Shown: positions 39,167-48,566 of the stretch, one piece after another
Numbering within the stretch: the stretch's first letter is position 1
Layout: each line of letters starts with the position of its first letter
NCBI RefSeq assembly: GCF_001187435.1
Contig: NZ_LFXA01000010.1
Coordinates: 1 to 64,000, forward strand
From: Streptomyces caatingaensis
GTDB taxonomy: Bacteria; Actinomycetota; Actinomycetes; Streptomycetales; Streptomycetaceae
Direction of reading: 5' to 3'
DNA length: 64,000 nt
The notes under the pieces: model-generated
What the model was told of the DNA's origin: nothing
The model's database searches: none
Seen by the model: the letters and a program-made list of their open reading frames with translations, nothing else
Made by a program: the position numbers and the translations under genes

Positions 39167-41719
39167 TCATGTGGTGACCTGCGCCGGCAGGTCGGGGCGG
39201 ACGGGCGCGCGGCCGGCCGCCACCCGCAGCGTGAGGACCATGGTCATGCCGCCACCGGGGGTGTCCTCCGCGGCGAGGGTGCCGCCCATGGCCTCGGCGA
39301 AGCCGCGGGCGACGGCGAGGCCGAGCCCGACCCCGGCCCCGCGCGGCGCGTCGCCGTACCGCTGGAAGGGCTCGAAGATCCGGTCCTTGTCGCTGTCGGG
39401 GACGCCGGGGCCGCGGTCGGCCACCCGGACCTCGACCCGGTCGCCCAGCGCGCTGGCCGCGACGTGCACGGGGGTGTCCGGCGGGCTGTACTTGACGGCG
39501 TTCTCGACGATGTTGGCGACGCTGCGCTCCAGCAGCCCCGGGTCGACGGCCACCATGGGCAGGGACTCGGGGATGTCGAGGGTCACGCTGCCCTCGGGGA
39601 CGCCGCCGAGGGCCATGGGAACCACCTCGTCGAGGTCGATCTCCCGGATCAGCGGGGTGACCGTGCCGGTCTGGAGCCGGGACATGTCCAGCAGGTTGCC
39701 GACGAGGTGGTCGAGCCGGTCGGCGCCGTCCTCGATCCCGGCCAGCAGCTCCGCCTCGTCCTCCTCGGACCAGGCGACGTCGTCCGAGCGCAGCGAGGTG
39801 ACGGCGGCCTTGATCCCGGCGAGCGGGGTGCGCAGGTCGTGGCTGACGGCGGCCAGCAGGGCGGTGCGGATGCGGTTGCCCTCGTCGAGCCGCCGGGCCC
39901 GCTCGGCCTCGCCGACCAGCCGCTGCCGGTCCAGGACGACGGCCGCCTGCGCGGCGAAGGCGGCGAGCACCCGGCGGTCCTCGGCGGGCAGCACCCGCCC
40001 GGCGAGGACGAGCGCCATGGTGTCGCCGACGGGCATGTCCACATCGCCGTCCTCGGGCCGCAGCAGCGGCTTGCCGGTGCTGGTGACCACGCTCGCGGCG
40101 CAGGTCCACGGATCGACGTCGCTGGCGCGCTCCAGCAGGGCCACGGACTCCATGGCGAAGGTCTCGCGGACGCGTTCGAGCAGCGTCTCCAGGCTGGTGT
40201 CGCCGCGCAGGACGCTGCCGGCCAGGAAGGAGAGGATCTCGGACTCGGCGCGCAGCCGCGCCGCCTGGTGGGTGCGGCGGGCGGCGAGGTCCACCACGGA
40301 GGCCACGGACACCGCGACGAACACGAAGATCGTGATGGCGACGATGTTCTTCGGATTGGTGATCGTCAGCCGGTGGACCGGTTCGACGAAGAAGTAGTTG
40401 AGCAGCAGCGACCCGAAGGCCGCCGACGCCAGGGCCGGCAGCAGACCGCCGAGCAGCGCGGCGGCCACCGTCATGCACAGGAACAGGAGCATGTCGTTGG
40501 CCAGTCCCAGGTCCGGTACGACGTGCGTCAGCAGGAGACTGAGCAGCGCGGGGCCGCCGACGCCGGCGAGCCAGCCGGCGACGATGCGGCCCCGGCCGAG
40601 CCGGGCGCCCCGGGCGACGGGCAGCCCCCGGCCCTTGGCGACCTCGTCGTGGGTGACGATGTGGACGTCGAGGTCGGGACCGGAGTCGCGGGCGACGGTC
40701 TGGCCGACGCCGGGGCCGAAGATGTACTGCCAGGTCTTGCGGCGGCTGGAGCCGAGGACGATCTGGGTGGCGTTGACGCCGCGCGCGAACTCCAGCAGCG
40801 AGGCCGGCACGTCGTCGCCTATGACGTGGTGGAAGGTGCCGCCGAGGTCCTCCACCAGGGTGCGCTGGACCGCCAGTTCCTTGGGCGAGGCGGACGTCAG
40901 CCCGTCGCTGCGGGCGATGTAGACGGCCAGGATCTCGCTGCCGGAGCCCTTGGCGGCCATCCGCGCGGCCCGGCGGATCAGCGTGCGGCCCTCGGGCCCG
41001 CCGGTCAGGCCGACGACGATGCGCTCACGGGCGTTCCATATCGTCGAGACGCTGTGGTCGGTGCGGTACTGCCGCAGGTACTCGTCGACCCGGTCGGCGG
41101 TCCACAGCAGGGCCAGCTCGCGCAGCGCGGTCAGGTTGCCGGGCCGGAAGTAGTTGGAGAGCGCCGCGTCGACCTTGTCGGGCTTGTAGATGTTGCCGTG
41201 CGCCATGCGCCGGCGCAGGGCCTGCGGCGACATGTCGACCAGCTCGATCTGGCCGGCCCGGCGCACCACCTCGTCCGGGACGGTCTCGCGCTGCCGCACC
41301 CCCGTTATCGACTCGACGACGTCGCCGAGCGACTCGAGGTGCTGGATGTTGACGGTGGAGATGACGTCGATGCCCGCCTGGAGCAGCTCCTCCACGTCCT
41401 GCCAGCGCTTGGTGTTGCGCGAGCCCGGGACGTTGGTGTGCGCCAGCTCGTCCACCAGGACGACCTTGGGGCGGCGGGCGAGGATCGCGTCCACGTCCAT
41501 CTCGGTGAACGTGCTGTCGCGGTAGGCCAGCTCCCGGCGGGGCACCACCTCCAGCCCGTGGAGCATGACCTCCGTCCGGGGGCGCCCGTGGTGCTCGACG
41601 AAGCCCACGACGATGTCGGTGCCGCGCTCGGCACGGCGGTGCGCCTCGGCGAGCATGGCGTAGGTCTTGCCGACGCCCGGTGCCGCGCCGAGGTAGATCC
41701 GGAGGTTGCCGCGTCCCAT
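39167..41719 (-). CDS. kdpD: KdpD sensor histidine kinase
   Basis: An 850-residue sensor. The N-terminal KdpD domain has Walker A GAAPGVGKTYAML and VLVDELAHTNVPG; a universal-stress-like domain (IVVGLTGGPEGRTLIRRAA) follows. Then come four transmembrane helices, a GAF region and the kinase core with phosphoacceptor His in SHDLRTPLAGIKA, NIVENAVKYS and GVGLGLAVARG. Senses K+ or osmotic state and phosphorylates KdpE. The open frame extends to 42139, but the start at 41719 (MGRGNLRIYLGAAPG) matches the family. It is not adjacent to kdpC as usual; about 2.2 kb separate them. Confidence 0.93.
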   Translation of the reverse strand: MGRGNLRIYLGAAPGVGKTYAMLAEAHRRAERGTDIVVGFVEHHGRPRTEVMLHGLEVVPRRELAYRDSTFTEMDVDAILARRPKVVLVDELAHTNVPGSRNTKRWQDVEELLQAGIDVISTVNIQHLESLGDVVESITGVRQRETVPDEVVRRAGQIELVDMSPQALRRRMAHGNIYKPDKVDAALSNYFRPGNLTALRELALLWTADRVDEYLRQYRTDHSVSTIWNARERIVVGLTGGPEGRTLIRRAARMAAKGSGSEILAVYIARSDGLTSASPKELAVQRTLVEDLGGTFHHVIGDDVPASLLEFARGVNATQIVLGSSRRKTWQYIFGPGVGQTVARDSGPDLDVHIVTHDEVAKGRGLPVARGARLGRGRIVAGWLAGVGGPALLSLLLTHVVPDLGLANDMLLFLCMTVAAALLGGLLPALASAAFGSLLLNYFFVEPVHRLTITNPKNIVAITIFVFVAVSVASVVDLAARRTHQAARLRAESEILSFLAGSVLRGDTSLETLLERVRETFAMESVALLERASDVDPWTCAASVVTSTGKPLLRPEDGDVDMPVGDTMALVLAGRVLPAEDRRVLAAFAAQAAVVLDRQRLVGEAERARRLDEGNRIRTALLAAVSHDLRTPLAGIKAAVTSLRSDDVAWSEEDEAELLAGIEDGADRLDHLVGNLLDMSRLQTGTVTPLIREIDLDEVVPMALGGVPEGSVTLDIPESLPMVAVDPGLLERSVANIVENAVKYSPPDTPVHVAASALGDRVEVRVADRGPGVPDSDKDRIFEPFQRYGDAPRGAGVGLGLAVARGFAEAMGGTLAAEDTPGGGMTMVLTLRVAAGRAPVRPDLPAQVTT

Positions 41720-42343
41720 GGCCCCATTGTCTTTCAGGAGAAGCGGCGGTGACCGGGGCGGTTCTCCGTCCTGAGCGCCGCACTGCCGCGCAGTCGACTT
41801 TACGGCGGACTGTCGGGACAAAACGGGCGTGCGGGTGGGCGCGTACCAGGTATTGACGCAGCTCTGACGCCTGAGGGCGCTTCCCGGCCGGCGCGTACGC
41901 CCCTTCGGGCGGGAGGGGCGTACGCCCGGGGACCGGTTGCCCGGGGCATCCGCTACGCCGGGCGCGCGGTCCACGACCGGGCGACGACGGCGGGCCCGTC
42001 GTCCGGGTGCCCGTGCGGGTCGTTCCACGGCACGCCGACGATGTCGGCGTCCCGCAGGATCCGGGGAATTCCCCGATTTCCGTCGATCGTCCGCCGCTTT
42101 CCCGGCGATTTCCCGGCCATCGAGGAGCGGCCTCAGCATGCCCGCTCGTTACGCGGCGCGCCAGACCCCGGATCCGGCCAGGTGATCACGGCCAATTCCC
42201 TTCGAACTCCCGGCCGCTGGTGAACGGCATGGCCCAACGGGCCGGGGAGCGGCCGAAAAGCACCTGGTGCAGGCGGTCCGGAGCGGGGATACGGTCGATT
42301 TTCGTTCCCGTACGACGAGGCGATCGGACGGAAGGAACGCACC
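41720..42343. other. intergenic region upstream of kdpD
   Basis: About 620 bases between divergent kdpD and the PsiD-like gene. It contains a perfect 11-bp hairpin (41893-41925). Minus-strand reading from about 42060 to 41945 gives a short open stretch ending in DGPAVVARSWTARPA that looks like the tail of a lost gene, but it has no start. Promoters for both flanking genes should be here; none is clear. Confidence 0.5.
41893..41925. terminator. hairpin upstream of kdpD
   Basis: GCGTACGCCCC pairs perfectly with GGGGCGTACGC over an 11-base loop. It may terminate a transcript entering from either side. Confidence 0.6.
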
Positions 42344-43615
42344 ATGGCCAAGCCCATCACCGAGGCGGAGATCGAGGCGCGCTACCAGAACTCGTACGGC
42401 CGCGCGGCCGGTTATCTCCCGCCGAGCCGCAAGGCCGTGAACGCCTGGCAGACGGAGCTGCTGCGCCGGGCCAGGGCACGGACGGCGGGCCACGTCGAAC
42501 CGGTGCAGGAGCTGGCCGATCTGCTCACGGCGGACAAGGCGCTCCAGGACCTGGTGAACGAGACCGTCCAGGAGGCGCTGGCGCTGAACCCCACCGGGCC
42601 GGCGAGCATCGAGGACGTGCTGAACTCCCTCGACGAGATCGTCACCCACGCGCCGGGGTTCAGCGCGGACCCGAATTCCCATGTCGCCTTTCCGATGTCG
42701 GCCCTGTTCGTCTACATGATGGCGACGGAATCGGGCTGGGAACTCTTCCGCGAGGCCAAGTTCAACGACGCCCTGCGGGTCGTTCTCACCGCGTGGTGCA
42801 CCTTCCTGGACAGCCCGGAAAGCCGCGACGTCCTGTACCGGACCCCCGGCGGCTGGCTGTGTCCGGCCGCCTACGACCGCAACCGGCTCTACGAATTCCA
42901 GGTCGACCTCGGCCGGCCCTACGGCGGATTCGACTCGTTCAACTCCTTCTTCCACCGCCCGGTCAAACCGGAATGCCGGCCCAACGCCGCCCGGTACGAA
43001 CCGCGCGCCGTCGTCTCGGCCAATGACGGACAGGTGGTGCGGGTCTATCCCGATGTCCGGTAGGACGTCCCGGACATCACCATCAAGGCGCAGCCCTACT
43101 CGCTCCGGATGATGCTCGGGCAATACCCGAAGATCTCCCGGTTCGTGGGCGGCGACGTCCTCCAGTCGTACCTCTCCGGCGCCGATTACCACCGGTGGCA
43201 CGCGCCCGTCGACGGCGTCGTGGAGTACGTCGAGAGGGTGCCGGGCCTGATGTTCAGCGAGCTGTACGACCCGCAGGCGGTGGACCGGTCCGCCGGCACG
43301 CTCTCCCAGGGCTACCAGGCGAACGTCAACACCCGGGGCATCGTGGTCATCAGGAGCACCGCACCGGACATCGGACGGGTCTGTGTCGTCCCCGTCGGCA
43401 TCACCGAGGTCTCCTCCGTCGGCATCGGGGTCGAGGTGGGCCGGACGGTCACGCGGGGCGACGAGATCGGCCGCTTCAGCTACGGCGGGTCGAGCATGTG
43501 CCTCGTCTTCGAGCCGGGAAAGGTGGACTTCACCGTGCCGCCGGGCGACAAGGACGTGGTCACCGACAGCGGCGCCCCGATCCTCGTCAACGGCCTGATC
43601 GCGCTGGCCGGGTAA
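42344..43615 (+). pseudogene. PsiD-like/phosphatidylserine-decarboxylase-family gene with in-frame TAG
   Basis: A single reading frame of 424 codons interrupted only by TAG at 43061-43063. The first part (239 residues) matches the N-terminal PSDC-type domain of PsiD-like aromatic amino acid decarboxylases (QELADLLTADKALQDLVNET, HVAFPMSALFVYMMAT, FDSFNSFFHRPVKPE). The second part carries IKAQPYSLRMML, SGADYHRWHAPVDGVVEYVE, ITEVSSVGIGV and GGSSMCLVFEPG, whose GGSS provides the self-cleavage serine that yields the pyruvoyl cofactor. The stop lies between the domains. A recent nonsense mutation, a sequencing error or readthrough are possible. The ATG follows GGAAGGAA. Substrate could be an aromatic amino acid or phosphatidylserine. 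Confidence 0.85.
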
Positions 43616-43623
43616 GGTCGCCG

Positions 43624-43660
43624 GCCGGTGGCTCCCTCCGCGAGGGAGGGCGCCACCGGC
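43624..43660 (+). terminator. hairpin terminator after the PsiD-like gene
   Basis: GCCGGTGGC pairs with GCCACCGGC, with an inner CCCTCC/GGAGGG stem and a GCGA loop, 8 bases after the stop at 43615. Confidence 0.8.
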
Positions 43661-43666
43661 GCGTCC

Positions 43667-43852
43667 TCAGGCCTGCGGCACGGTGATGTCCGGCAGCAGC
43701 GAGACCTGCCGCAGCACCCCGTCGTCACCGCCGAGTTCCGGATGGTCCGCGAGCAGGGCGCGGCACACCGCGAGGAGTCCGGCCTTGGGCCTCGGCGTCG
43801 CGAACGCGCGCCGGCCGCCCTCTGCGCGTACCCCTTCGGTCCGGTGGAGCAC
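43667..43852 (-). CDS. possible small gene or gene remnant
   Basis: A 61-codon minus-strand frame from GTG at 43852, ending PKAGLLAVCRALLADHPELG, then DDGVLRQVSLLPDITVPQA. The second half has protein-like character and correct codon bias, but no good ribosome binding site, and I do not recognise a family. It may be the tail of a gene whose front has been lost from between kdpC and kdpD. Confidence 0.3.
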   Translation of the reverse strand: MLHRTEGVRAEGGRRAFATPRPKAGLLAVCRALLADHPELGGDDGVLRQVSLLPDITVPQA

Positions 43853-43936
43853 GTCGCGTACAAGTACAGCGGAACGTGGCCCCTCACCGGCACCGGTCGC
43901 CCGGCGGGGGGAGGGGCCCTGCGAGCCTCCCGGGGG

Positions 43937-44584
43937 TCAGCCCCGGGCGAGCTCCTTGAGCGCGATGTTCAGCTTGAGCACGTTGACGTGCTCCTCGCCC
44001 ATGAAGCCCAGCAGCCGCCCGTCGGTGTGGTCCTTCACGAGCCGCTCGACCTTGTCCACGGGCAGGTGGTTGGCCTTGGCCACCCGCTCGGTCTGGAGCC
44101 GGGCGTACGCCGGGGAGATGTCCGGGTCGACGCCGGACGCGGAGGCGGTGAGGGCGTCCACCGGCACCGAGGAGGGGGCCACGCCGTTGAAGGCGGCGAC
44201 GTCCGAGCGGCGCTGCCGGACGCTGTCGAGCAGGACCTTGCTGTCGGCGGCCAGGTTGGAGGCGCCCGAGACCAGCAGCTTGTACTGGGTGTTCTCGGTG
44301 TTGGGCCCGGCCGCCGAGGGGCGCGGCTGGAAGAACTTCGGGTCGGGCAGCGGGTTGCCGTCCTTGTCCTTCTTGTCGAGGGTGTAGCTCTGGCCGAGCA
44401 GCTCCGAGCCGACGGACTTGCCGTCCACCGTCAGCTCGGAACCGTTCGCCTTGTCGTGGAAGGCCAGTTGGGCCAGGCCCGTGACGACGAGCGGGTAGAT
44501 CACGCCGCAGACGACGGTGAGGACGAGCAGGGCGCGGAGCCCCGCCCCCGCCAGCCGGGCCGCGTTGCGTACGGAGAGGTTCAT
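43937..44584 (-). CDS. kdpC: KdpC subunit of potassium-transporting ATPase
   Basis: A 215-residue KdpC: one N-terminal transmembrane helix (ALLVLTVVCGVIYPLVVTGL) and an extracytoplasmic region with LLGQSYTLDKK, FQPRPSAAGPNTENT and DISPAYARLQTERVAKA. It stabilises the KdpFABC complex. It begins 4 bases after the kdpB stop. The C-terminal VKDHTDGRLLGFMGEEHVNVLKLN is typical. Confidence 0.95.
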   Translation of the reverse strand: MNLSVRNAARLAGAGLRALLVLTVVCGVIYPLVVTGLAQLAFHDKANGSELTVDGKSVGSELLGQSYTLDKKDKDGNPLPDPKFFQPRPSAAGPNTENTQYKLLVSGASNLAADSKVLLDSVRQRRSDVAAFNGVAPSSVPVDALTASASGVDPDISPAYARLQTERVAKANHLPVDKVERLVKDHTDGRLLGFMGEEHVNVLKLNIALKELARG

Positions 44585-44588
44585 GTCG

Positions 44589-46700
44589 TCACCCGATGCC
44601 AGGGATGAGGGTCAGGAGCAGGTCGATGATCTTGATGCCGATGAACGGGGAGACCAGGCCGCCCAGTCCGTAGATCAAGAGGTTGCGGCGGAGCATCGCG
44701 TCCGCGCTCATCGGCCGGTAGCGGACGCCCTTGAGGGCGAGCGGCACCAGGGCCACGATGATCAGCGCGTTGAAGATGACGGCCGACAGGATCGCCGACT
44801 GCGGCGAGTGCAGGCTCATGATGTTGAGCTTGTCGAGGCCGGGGTAGGCCACGGCGAACATCGCGGGGATGATCGCGAAGTATTTGGCGACGTCGTTGGC
44901 GATGGAGAAGGTCGTCAACGCGCCCCGGGTGATCAGGAGTTGCTTGCCGATCTCGACGATCTCGATGAGCTTGGTGGGGTTGGAGTCGAGGTCCACCATG
45001 TTCCCGGCCTCCTTGGCGGCCGAGGTGCCGGTGTTCATCGCCACGCCCACGTCGGCCTGGGCCAGGGCCGGCGCGTCGTTGGTGCCGTCGCCGGTCATCG
45101 CCACGAGCTTGCCGCCGGCCTGCTCGCGCTTGATGAGCGCCATCTTGTCCTCGGGCGTGGCCTCCGCCAGGAAGTCGTCCACGCCCGCCTCCTCCGCGAT
45201 GGCCCGCGCCGTCAGCGGGTTGTCACCCGTGATCATGACGGTCTTGATGCCCATGGCGCGCAGTTCGTCGAAGCGCTCCCGCATGCCCTCCTTGACGACG
45301 TCCTTGAGGTGGATGACGCCGAGGACGCGCGCGCCCTTGTCGTCCTCCACGGCGACCAGCAGCGGGGTGCCGCCGGCCTGGGAGATGTCGTCGGTGAGCC
45401 CGCGGGCGTCGTCGGCGACCGAGCCGCCCCGCTCCTCGACCCAGGCGACGACCGAACCGGTCGCGCCCTTGCGGACCTTGCGGCCCTCGACGTCCACGCC
45501 GGACATGCGCGTCTGGGCGGTGAAGGGGATCCACTCGGCGCCGACGAGCTCGCCCTCGTGGCGCTCCCGCAGGCCGTACTTCTCCTTGGCGAGGACGACG
45601 ATCGAGCGGCCCTCGGGCGTCTCGTCCGCGAGCGACGAGAGCTGCGCCGCGTCGGCGACCTCGGCCGCCATCGTGCCCCTGACGGGGACGAACTCGGCGG
45701 CCTGGCGGTTGCCGTAGGTGATGGTGCCGGTCTTGTCGAGCAGCAGCGTCGAGACGTCACCGGCGGCCTCGACCGCGCGGCCGGACATCGCCAGGACGTT
45801 GCGCTGGACGAGCCGGTCCATGCCCGCGATGCCGATCGCGGACAGCAGCGCGCCGATGGTGGTCGGGATGAGGCAGACCAGCAGCGCCGCGAGCACGATC
45901 ATCGTCTGCTCGGCGCCCGCGTAGATCGCGAACGGCTGGAGGGTGACGACCGCCAGCAGGAAGACGATGGTCAGCGACGCCAGCAGGATGTTGAGGGCGA
46001 TCTCGTTGGGCGTCTTCTGCCGGGCCGCGCCCTCGACCAGGTTGATCATCCGGTCGATGAAGGTCTCGCCCGGCTTTGTCGTGATCTTGATGACGATGCG
46101 GTCGGAGAGGACCTTGGTGCCGCCGGTGACGGCCGAGCGGTCGCCGCCCGACTCCCGGATGACCGGGGCGGATTCACCGGTGATCGCCGACTCGTCGACG
46201 CTCGCCACGCCCTCGACCACGTCGCCGTCGCCCGGGATCACGTCGCCCGCCTCGCAGACGACCAGGTCGCCGACGCGCAGTGCGGTGCCGGGCACCGACT
46301 CCTCGCCGCCGTCGCCGGTCAGCCGGCGCGCGACGGTGTCGGTCTTGGCCTTGCGCAGGGTGTCGGCCTGGGCCTTGCCGCGGCCCTCGGCGACGGCCTC
46401 CGCGAGGTTGGCGAAGAGGACGGTCAGCCAGAGCCAGACGGTGATCGTCCAGCCGAACCAGTCGCCCGGGTCCTTCAGCGCGAGGACGGTGGTGACCACC
46501 GAGCCGATCTCGACCACGAACATCACCGGGGACTTGACCATCACCCGGGGGTCGAGCTTGCGGAACGCGTCGGGCAGCGACTTCACCAGCTGCGCGGGGT
46601 CGAACAGGCCGCCGGAGACGCGGCCTTGCTCCCCGCCGCCGTGCGGACGCTCCTCCTCGGTGCCCTCGGGGGCGGTACGGGCAGGGGTGGTCGTGCTCAT
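44589..46700 (-). CDS. kdpB: KdpB, P-type ATPase subunit
   Basis: A 703-residue P-type ATPase that powers potassium uptake. The phosphorylation motif is LLLDKTGTIT, the hinge TGDGTNDAPAL, and ESAPVIRESGGDRSAVTGGT is the actuator region. Seven membrane helices are visible. The N-terminus has an extra Glu/Gly-rich leader of about 20 residues. The ATG overlaps the kdpA stop (ATGA), so synthesis is coupled. Confidence 0.96.
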   Translation of the reverse strand: MSTTTPARTAPEGTEEERPHGGGEQGRVSGGLFDPAQLVKSLPDAFRKLDPRVMVKSPVMFVVEIGSVVTTVLALKDPGDWFGWTITVWLWLTVLFANLAEAVAEGRGKAQADTLRKAKTDTVARRLTGDGGEESVPGTALRVGDLVVCEAGDVIPGDGDVVEGVASVDESAITGESAPVIRESGGDRSAVTGGTKVLSDRIVIKITTKPGETFIDRMINLVEGAARQKTPNEIALNILLASLTIVFLLAVVTLQPFAIYAGAEQTMIVLAALLVCLIPTTIGALLSAIGIAGMDRLVQRNVLAMSGRAVEAAGDVSTLLLDKTGTITYGNRQAAEFVPVRGTMAAEVADAAQLSSLADETPEGRSIVVLAKEKYGLRERHEGELVGAEWIPFTAQTRMSGVDVEGRKVRKGATGSVVAWVEERGGSVADDARGLTDDISQAGGTPLLVAVEDDKGARVLGVIHLKDVVKEGMRERFDELRAMGIKTVMITGDNPLTARAIAEEAGVDDFLAEATPEDKMALIKREQAGGKLVAMTGDGTNDAPALAQADVGVAMNTGTSAAKEAGNMVDLDSNPTKLIEIVEIGKQLLITRGALTTFSIANDVAKYFAIIPAMFAVAYPGLDKLNIMSLHSPQSAILSAVIFNALIIVALVPLALKGVRYRPMSADAMLRRNLLIYGLGGLVSPFIGIKIIDLLLTLIPGIG

Positions 46701-48388
46701 GAAAGTCCCTCCGCCATCGGGCCAAGGGCCAGGGCCGGGAAGTAGGTGAGGCCGGTGATGATGAGGATCGCGCCCACGAGCAGCCCGGCGAACAGCGGCT
46801 TCTCGGTGCGCAGGGTGCCGGCGGTCTCGGGGACGGGCTTCTGCTCCGCCAGCGAGCCGGCCAGCGCCAGGACGAACACCATCGGCAGGAAGCGGCCGAG
46901 CAGCATCGCGAGGCCGATCGTGGTGTTGTACCAGGGGGTGTTGGCGTTCAGGCCCGCGAAGGCCGAGCCGTTGTTGTTGGCACCCGAGGTGAAGGCGTAC
47001 AGGACCTCGGAGAAGCCGTGCGCGCCGCTGCCGTGCGCCGAGTTGCCCGCGGTGTTGAGGATCGAGTCCGGCGGGGACGACAGCGCCATGGACAGGGCGG
47101 TGAAGCCCAGCACCAGGGTCGGCGTGATGAGGATGTAGCAGGCGGCGAGCTTGATCTCACGGGTGCCGATCTTCTTGCCGAGGTACTCGGGCGTCCGGCC
47201 CACCATCAGGCCCGCGATGAACACCGCGATGATCGCCATCACGAGCATGCCGTACAGGCCGGAACCGACGCCGCCGGGCGCGATCTCGCCGAGCATCATG
47301 CTCAGCAGGGTGATGCCGCCGCCCAGTCCGGTGAAGGACGAGTGGAAGGAGTCCACCGCGCCGGTGGAGGTGAGCGTCGTCGTGGTCGCGAAGATCGCCG
47401 AGGCGCCGACGCCGAAGCGCTGCTCCTTGCCCTCCATCGCGCCGCCGGCCGCCTGGAGCGCCGGGCCGTGGTGCGCGTACTCGGTCCACATCATCAGCGC
47501 GGTGAAGCCGAGCCAGATCACGCCCATCGTGGCCAGGATCGCGTAGCCCTGCTTGACGTTGCCGACGAGCTTGCCGAACGTGCGGGTCAGCGCGAAGGGG
47601 ATGACGAGGATCAGGAACGCCTCGAAGAGGTTGGTGAAGGCGTTCGGGTTCTCGAAGGGGTGGGCCGAGTTGGCGTTGAAGTAGCCGCCGCCGTTGGTGC
47701 CCAGCTCCTTGATGACCTCCTGCGAGGCCACGGCGCCGCCGTTGACCTGCTGGGTGCCGCCGGTGAGCTGCCCGATCCCGTGGATGCCCGCGAAGTTCTG
47801 GATCGCGCCGCAGGCGACCAGGACCAGCGCGCCGACGACCGAGATCGGGATGAGGATCCGGACGGTGCCGCGCACCAGGTCGGCCCAGAAGTTGCCCAGT
47901 TCGCCGGTGCGGGACCGGGCGAAGCCGCGGACGAGGGCGATGGCCACGGCCATGCCGACGGCGGCGGAGACGAAGTTCTGCACCGCCAGGCCCAGCGTCT
48001 GGACGGCGTGGCCCATGGCCTGCTCGCCCGAGTACGACTGCCAGTTGGTGTTGGCGACGAAGGAGGCGGCGGTGTTGAACGCCTGGTCCGGGCTGATCGC
48101 CGTGAAGCCCAGCGAGAGGGAGTGCGGCAGCACGCCCTGGATCCGCTGGAGCAGGTAGAGGAAGAGGACGCTCGCGAGGGAGAAGGCGAGGACGCCGCGC
48201 AGATAGGCGGGCCAGCGCATCCCCGCGGACGGGTCCGCGCCGATGAGGCGGTAGATCAGCTTCTCGGCGCGCAGGTGCTTCTCGGAGCTGTAGACGCGGG
48301 CCATGTAGTCGCCGAGCGGGCGGTAGACCAGCGCCAGCGCCGCGACGAGCGCGGTGAGCTGGAGGACTCCGGAGAGGACGGGGCTCAT
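46697..48388 (-). CDS. kdpA: KdpA, potassium-translocating subunit
   Basis: A 563-residue membrane protein with the four-fold pore repeats of the SKT superfamily, including selectivity-filter segments NTAASFVANTNWQSYSG, ELGTNGGGYFNANSAHPFENP, TSTGAVDSFHSSFTGLGGG and TSGANNNGSAFAGLNANTPW. The open frame reaches 48592, but the ATG at 48388 follows the kdpF stop by 8 bases and starts at the first helix. Confidence 0.96.
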   Translation of the reverse strand: MSPVLSGVLQLTALVAALALVYRPLGDYMARVYSSEKHLRAEKLIYRLIGADPSAGMRWPAYLRGVLAFSLASVLFLYLLQRIQGVLPHSLSLGFTAISPDQAFNTAASFVANTNWQSYSGEQAMGHAVQTLGLAVQNFVSAAVGMAVAIALVRGFARSRTGELGNFWADLVRGTVRILIPISVVGALVLVACGAIQNFAGIHGIGQLTGGTQQVNGGAVASQEVIKELGTNGGGYFNANSAHPFENPNAFTNLFEAFLILVIPFALTRTFGKLVGNVKQGYAILATMGVIWLGFTALMMWTEYAHHGPALQAAGGAMEGKEQRFGVGASAIFATTTTLTSTGAVDSFHSSFTGLGGGITLLSMMLGEIAPGGVGSGLYGMLVMAIIAVFIAGLMVGRTPEYLGKKIGTREIKLAACYILITPTLVLGFTALSMALSSPPDSILNTAGNSAHGSGAHGFSEVLYAFTSGANNNGSAFAGLNANTPWYNTTIGLAMLLGRFLPMVFVLALAGSLAEQKPVPETAGTLRTEKPLFAGLLVGAILIITGLTYFPALALGPMAEGLS

Positions 48389-48396
48389 GTGGGTGC

Positions 48397-48486
48397 TCAG
48401 AACCTCTCCGGGAAGACGAGGGCGAGGACCAGGTAGCCCAGGAGGGCGACGGCCACGACCAGGCCGACGACGTTCTCGGTGCTCAC
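48397..48486 (-). CDS. kdpF: KdpF small membrane subunit
   Basis: A 29-residue single-helix peptide (VSTENVVGLVVAVALLGYLV, ending LALVFPERF). KdpF stabilises the KdpFABC complex. The GTG start at 48486 overlaps the stop of the upstream micro-ORF (GTGA), and kdpA follows 8 bases later. Position, size and the final PERF match KdpF. Confidence 0.9.
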   Translation of the reverse strand: MSTENVVGLVVAVALLGYLVLALVFPERF

Positions 48487-48566
48487 AGCTTCGCCACCCC
48501 CTTGGCGACGAGAGCCACCAGCGCGAAGACCGCGGCACAGGTGACGACGAAGGCCACGTCGGCCAT
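48483..48566 (-). CDS. 27-residue membrane peptide leading the kdp operon
   Basis: A micro-ORF (MADVAFVVTCAAVFALVALV, ending AKGVAKL) with one predicted transmembrane helix, preceded by AGGAGC at ideal spacing and overlapping the kdpF start by GTGA. The ribosome binding site, coupling and helix all argue that it is translated. It could be an additional Kdp subunit like KdpF, or a leader that sets kdp translation. Function unproved. Confidence 0.75.
   Translation of the reverse strand: MADVAFVVTCAAVFALVALVAKGVAKL

Noticed and set aside
41945..42060. C-terminal fragment of a lost gene upstream of kdpD
   Set aside because: Only about 35 codons look protein-like, with no start or family match; mentioned under the intergenic region instead.
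41720..42139. 140-residue N-terminal extension of KdpD
   Set aside because: Arg/Pro-rich without structure; the family starts at MGRGNLRIYLGAAPGVGKT, and the extension lies in the intergenic region.
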